From Paludibaculum sp. (GTDB taxonomy: Bacteria > Acidobacteriota > Terriglobia > Bryobacterales > Bryobacteraceae), in NCBI GenBank assembly GCA_029973955.1, contig JARKQJ010000053.1:16371-80370 (forward strand): a stretch of 64,000 bases of DNA. The letters are read 5' to 3'. Below the pieces are notes generated by a model. The model was not told the origin of the DNA and did not search any database. It saw nothing but the letters and a program-made list of their open reading frames with translations. The position numbers were made by a program, and so were the translations under genes. Positions within the stretch are counted from its first letter, which is position 1, and each line of letters begins with the position of its first letter. Of the stretch, positions 62,301-64,000 are shown in pieces.

Positions 62301-63512
62301 ATGAAACGCTGGTTGATCCTGGTTCCCATTCTTGTTGTGGCCGCGGTGGCGGTCTGGTTTGGCGCGCGGCGGTCCGCCCCGCCGGAGGTCCCCTTCGGCA
62401 AGGTGAAGCGGGAGACGCTGGTGAGCGTCCTGGCGACCAACGGGCGGACGGAGCCGCTGGACTGGTCTCCCGTGCACGCCTTGCGCGCCGGGCGAATCGC
62501 CAAGGTGGCGGTGGAGCAGGGCCAGACGGTGGCGGCCGGCACGGTGCTGGTGGTGCTGGGCAACGAGGATGCCGCGGCCGCTGTCGCATCCAGCCAGGCG
62601 CGAGTCGAGCAGGCGCAGGCCGAACTGGCGATTCTGACAAGCGGCGGCAGGGCGGCGGAACTGGCGCAGATCGAGAGCAATCTCCAGCGGCTGACGGCCG
62701 AGCGCGAGGCCGCGGCCAAGAGCCTGGCTTCCACGGAGCGACTCGTGCGGAAGCAGGCGGCGCCAGCGGTTGAACTGGAAACGGCGCAAGGCAAGCTGGC
62801 CGGAATCGACCTGCAGCTTTCCGCCGAAAAGAAGCGCCGCGAGGCCCTGGTGATGCAGGCCGACGTGCGCGCGGCCAGAGCCAAGGTGGCGGAGGCGGAG
62901 AGCGGTCTGGCGCAGGCGAAGAAGCGGCTGGATGAGGTGTCGGTGCGGAGCCCGCGTGCGGGCACGGTGTACGATCTGCCGGCGCGACCCGGGGCATGGG
63001 CGAACGAGGGAGAGTTGCTGGCCAAGGTGGGCGAAACCTCGAAGTTGCGCGTGATCGTGCATGTGGACGAGCCGGACCTGGGCAAGATCAAGGAAGGTCT
63101 GCCCGTGACCATCACGTGGGACGCCACGTCGGGCAAGGAGTGGAGCGGCGTGGTGCATCGCGCGCCGTCGCAAGTGGTGGCGCTCGGCACCAGGATGGTG
63201 GGCGAGGTGGACACGCTGGTGGAGAACCCGGGCCGCGACCTGCCGCCAGGCGCGAACATCAACGCGCGCATCCGCGCGCAGGTGGTGGAGGGCGCGGTGA
63301 CGATCCCCAAGTCCGCGTTGCGCAGAGTGGGCTCCGAACTAGGCGTTTTTGCACTGAAGGGCGGGGTGCTGGAGTGGCGCAAGGTGGTGATCGGCGCCTC
63401 CAGCGAATCGTTGGCGGAGATCAGGGAAGGCGTGAAGGAAGGCGAATCCGTGGCGCTGCCGACCGAGATGGAGTTGAAGCCCGCGCTCCAGGTGACGCCG
63501 GTGTATCCCTAA
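62301..63512 (+). CDS. Periplasmic adaptor (membrane fusion) protein of an efflux system
   Basis: 403 residues. An N-terminal membrane anchor (WLILVPILVVAAVAVWFG) is followed by a lipoyl half (ALRAGRIAKVAVEQGQTVAAG), a long coiled coil (ARVEQAQAELAILTSGGRAAE... to KKRLDEV), the second lipoyl half (VRSPRAGTVYDLPARPG) and a beta-barrel (LRVIVHVDEPDLGKIKEGLPV). It links an inner-membrane pump (RND or MacB-type) to an outer-membrane channel. Neither partner is in view. It follows the 40-bp repeat block. Confidence 0.87.
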   Translation: MKRWLILVPILVVAAVAVWFGARRSAPPEVPFGKVKRETLVSVLATNGRTEPLDWSPVHALRAGRIAKVAVEQGQTVAAGTVLVVLGNEDAAAAVASSQARVEQAQAELAILTSGGRAAELAQIESNLQRLTAEREAAAKSLASTERLVRKQAAPAVELETAQGKLAGIDLQLSAEKKRREALVMQADVRAARAKVAEAESGLAQAKKRLDEVSVRSPRAGTVYDLPARPGAWANEGELLAKVGETSKLRVIVHVDEPDLGKIKEGLPVTITWDATSGKEWSGVVHRAPSQVVALGTRMVGEVDTLVENPGRDLPPGANINARIRAQVVEGAVTIPKSALRRVGSELGVFALKGGVLEWRKVVIGASSESLAEIREGVKEGESVALPTEMELKPALQVTPVYP

Positions 63513-63532
63513 CTGGTCTGGCCCAAAGAAGA

Positions 63533-63558
63533 ACCCCGCCGCAGGGTAGCGGCGGGGT
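63533..63558. terminator. Intrinsic terminator between adaptor and isomerase genes
   Basis: A perfect 10-bp stem ACCCCGCCGC/GCGGCGGGGT with a 6-nt loop sits in the 85-nt gap between convergent genes. On the minus strand it is followed by TCTTCTTT, so it most likely ends the isomerase transcript and may serve both directions. Confidence 0.7.
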
Positions 63559-63597
63559 GGAGTCCATCGCGGCGCCAATACTATTTGCGCACGGCGG

Positions 63598-64000
63598 CTA
63601 TTGCTGAACGGGCTTGGCCTGCGGAGCGGCCGGAGCGCCGGGCGCGGCCGGAGGAGCGGGCGGCTTGGGCTCGCCGAAGTAGGTGTTGTCCATGGTGGTC
63701 TTGGCGGCTTCCTTGTAGTTCTTCATGGCCTTCTGCGCGTTCTCCGTGGTGAGCTTCTGCGTGATCTCGTCCTTCACCTCGGTGAGAGGCTTGGCGCCGC
63801 GTTCCTGCACCTGGATGATGTGGAAGCCGAAGGCGCTCTTCACCGGCTGGCTGACCTCGCCGATGGGGAGCGAGAAGGCGGCCTGCTCGAAGGCGGGCAC
63901 CATGCGGCCGCGGCCAAACGAGCCGAGATCGCCGCCCTGCGCACCGGAGCCGGTATCGTCGGATTCGGCTTTGGCGACGGTTGCGAAGTCCTCGCCCTTG
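63598..64000 (-). CDS. Peptidylprolyl isomerase, parvulin (PpiC) type, C-terminal part
   Basis: The minus-strand frame runs into the right edge. The visible part reads [20 protein letters not shown], then [41 protein letters not shown], the classic parvulin motifs. A helix ([20 protein letters not shown]) and a proline/alanine-rich tail ([16 protein letters not shown]) follow. Probable role: folding of exported proteins (SurA/PpiC type). The N-terminus, with any signal peptide, is outside the window. Confidence 0.88.
   Translation of the reverse strand, partial: KGEDFATVAKAESDDTGSGAQGGDLGSFGRGRMVPAFEQAAFSLPIGEVSQPVKSAFGFHIIQVQERGAKPLTEVKDEITQKLTTENAQKAMKNYKEAAKTTMDNTYFGEPKPPAPPAAPGAPAAPQAKPVQQ

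Overview
The window is GC-rich and gene-dense. It reads as a chromosomal segment of an acidobacterium close to the Bryobacterales / Candidatus Solibacter group. This assignment rests on gene content, not on a marker search. The pointers are a large NHL-repeat protein with a C-terminal domain of the type common in Solibacter, the futalosine menaquinone genes mqnA and mqnC, many exported proteins with RRxFL-type leaders, sulfatases and carbohydrate-active enzymes, a PEP-CTERM protein, and several small proteins that look lineage-restricted. There are no rRNA genes and no CRISPR array. One tRNA gene (Lys, TTT) is present.

Layout. 1-2029: a partial exported protein and a GH127-like beta-L-arabinofuranosidase. 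2093-6436: a tight housekeeping run rimO-yacG-pgpA-(IPT/beta-propeller protein)-cinA. 6451-13070: Gfo/Idh/MocA oxidoreductase, SGNH hydrolase, class III aminotransferase, exported FAD oxidoreductase, a small unknown, and a hybrid histidine kinase whose ATP-binding motifs are eroded. 13281-20489: AIM24-type protein, an exported HEXXH protein, a stand-alone Cas6-like RAMP protein and the NHL giant. 20584-22523: mqnA and mqnC. 22527-27187: exported esterase, zinc-ribbon protein and six-hairpin glycosidase. 27626-33004: a three-gene exopolysaccharide operon with a PEP-CTERM protein, a fused Wzz-type chain-length regulator plus TPR lipoprotein, and a BY-kinase-like ATPase. 33035-34839: a small AT-richer island bounded by a 26-bp repeat of the 3' end of the tRNA-Lys gene. 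It carries two exported unknowns, one broken by a 10-bp tandem duplication.

34913-43049: TIM-barrel isomerase, RNase R, sulfatase, a small cysteine protein, an exported protein and a GT87-like membrane protein. 43024-47405 (minus): yebC-ruvC-(exported unknown)-TlpA/TPR protein-deoB. 47508-50240 (minus): a GntR(YtrA-like)-ABC ATPase-permease operon with a clear palindromic operator. 50428-54501: compact ctaA-like gene, ctaB, sco, DUF420, a methyltransferase and lgt, a cytochrome oxidase assembly run. 54503-58886: sulfatase, RRxFL-led methyltransferase, PAP2 phosphatase and CCA-adding-type nucleotidyltransferase. 58931-62090: xerD, a conserved small protein, a 2'-5' RNA ligase-like protein and two unknowns. 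62101-62260: four exact-period 40-bp repeats with internal hairpins. A related single copy lies near 11828. 62301-end: an RND/ABC adaptor and the 3' part of a parvulin-type isomerase.

The most unusual items are the Wzz-lipoprotein fusion, the tRNA-Lys mini-island, the orphan Cas6 and the 40-bp hairpin repeats. All functions below are judged by eye from motifs. No database search was run.
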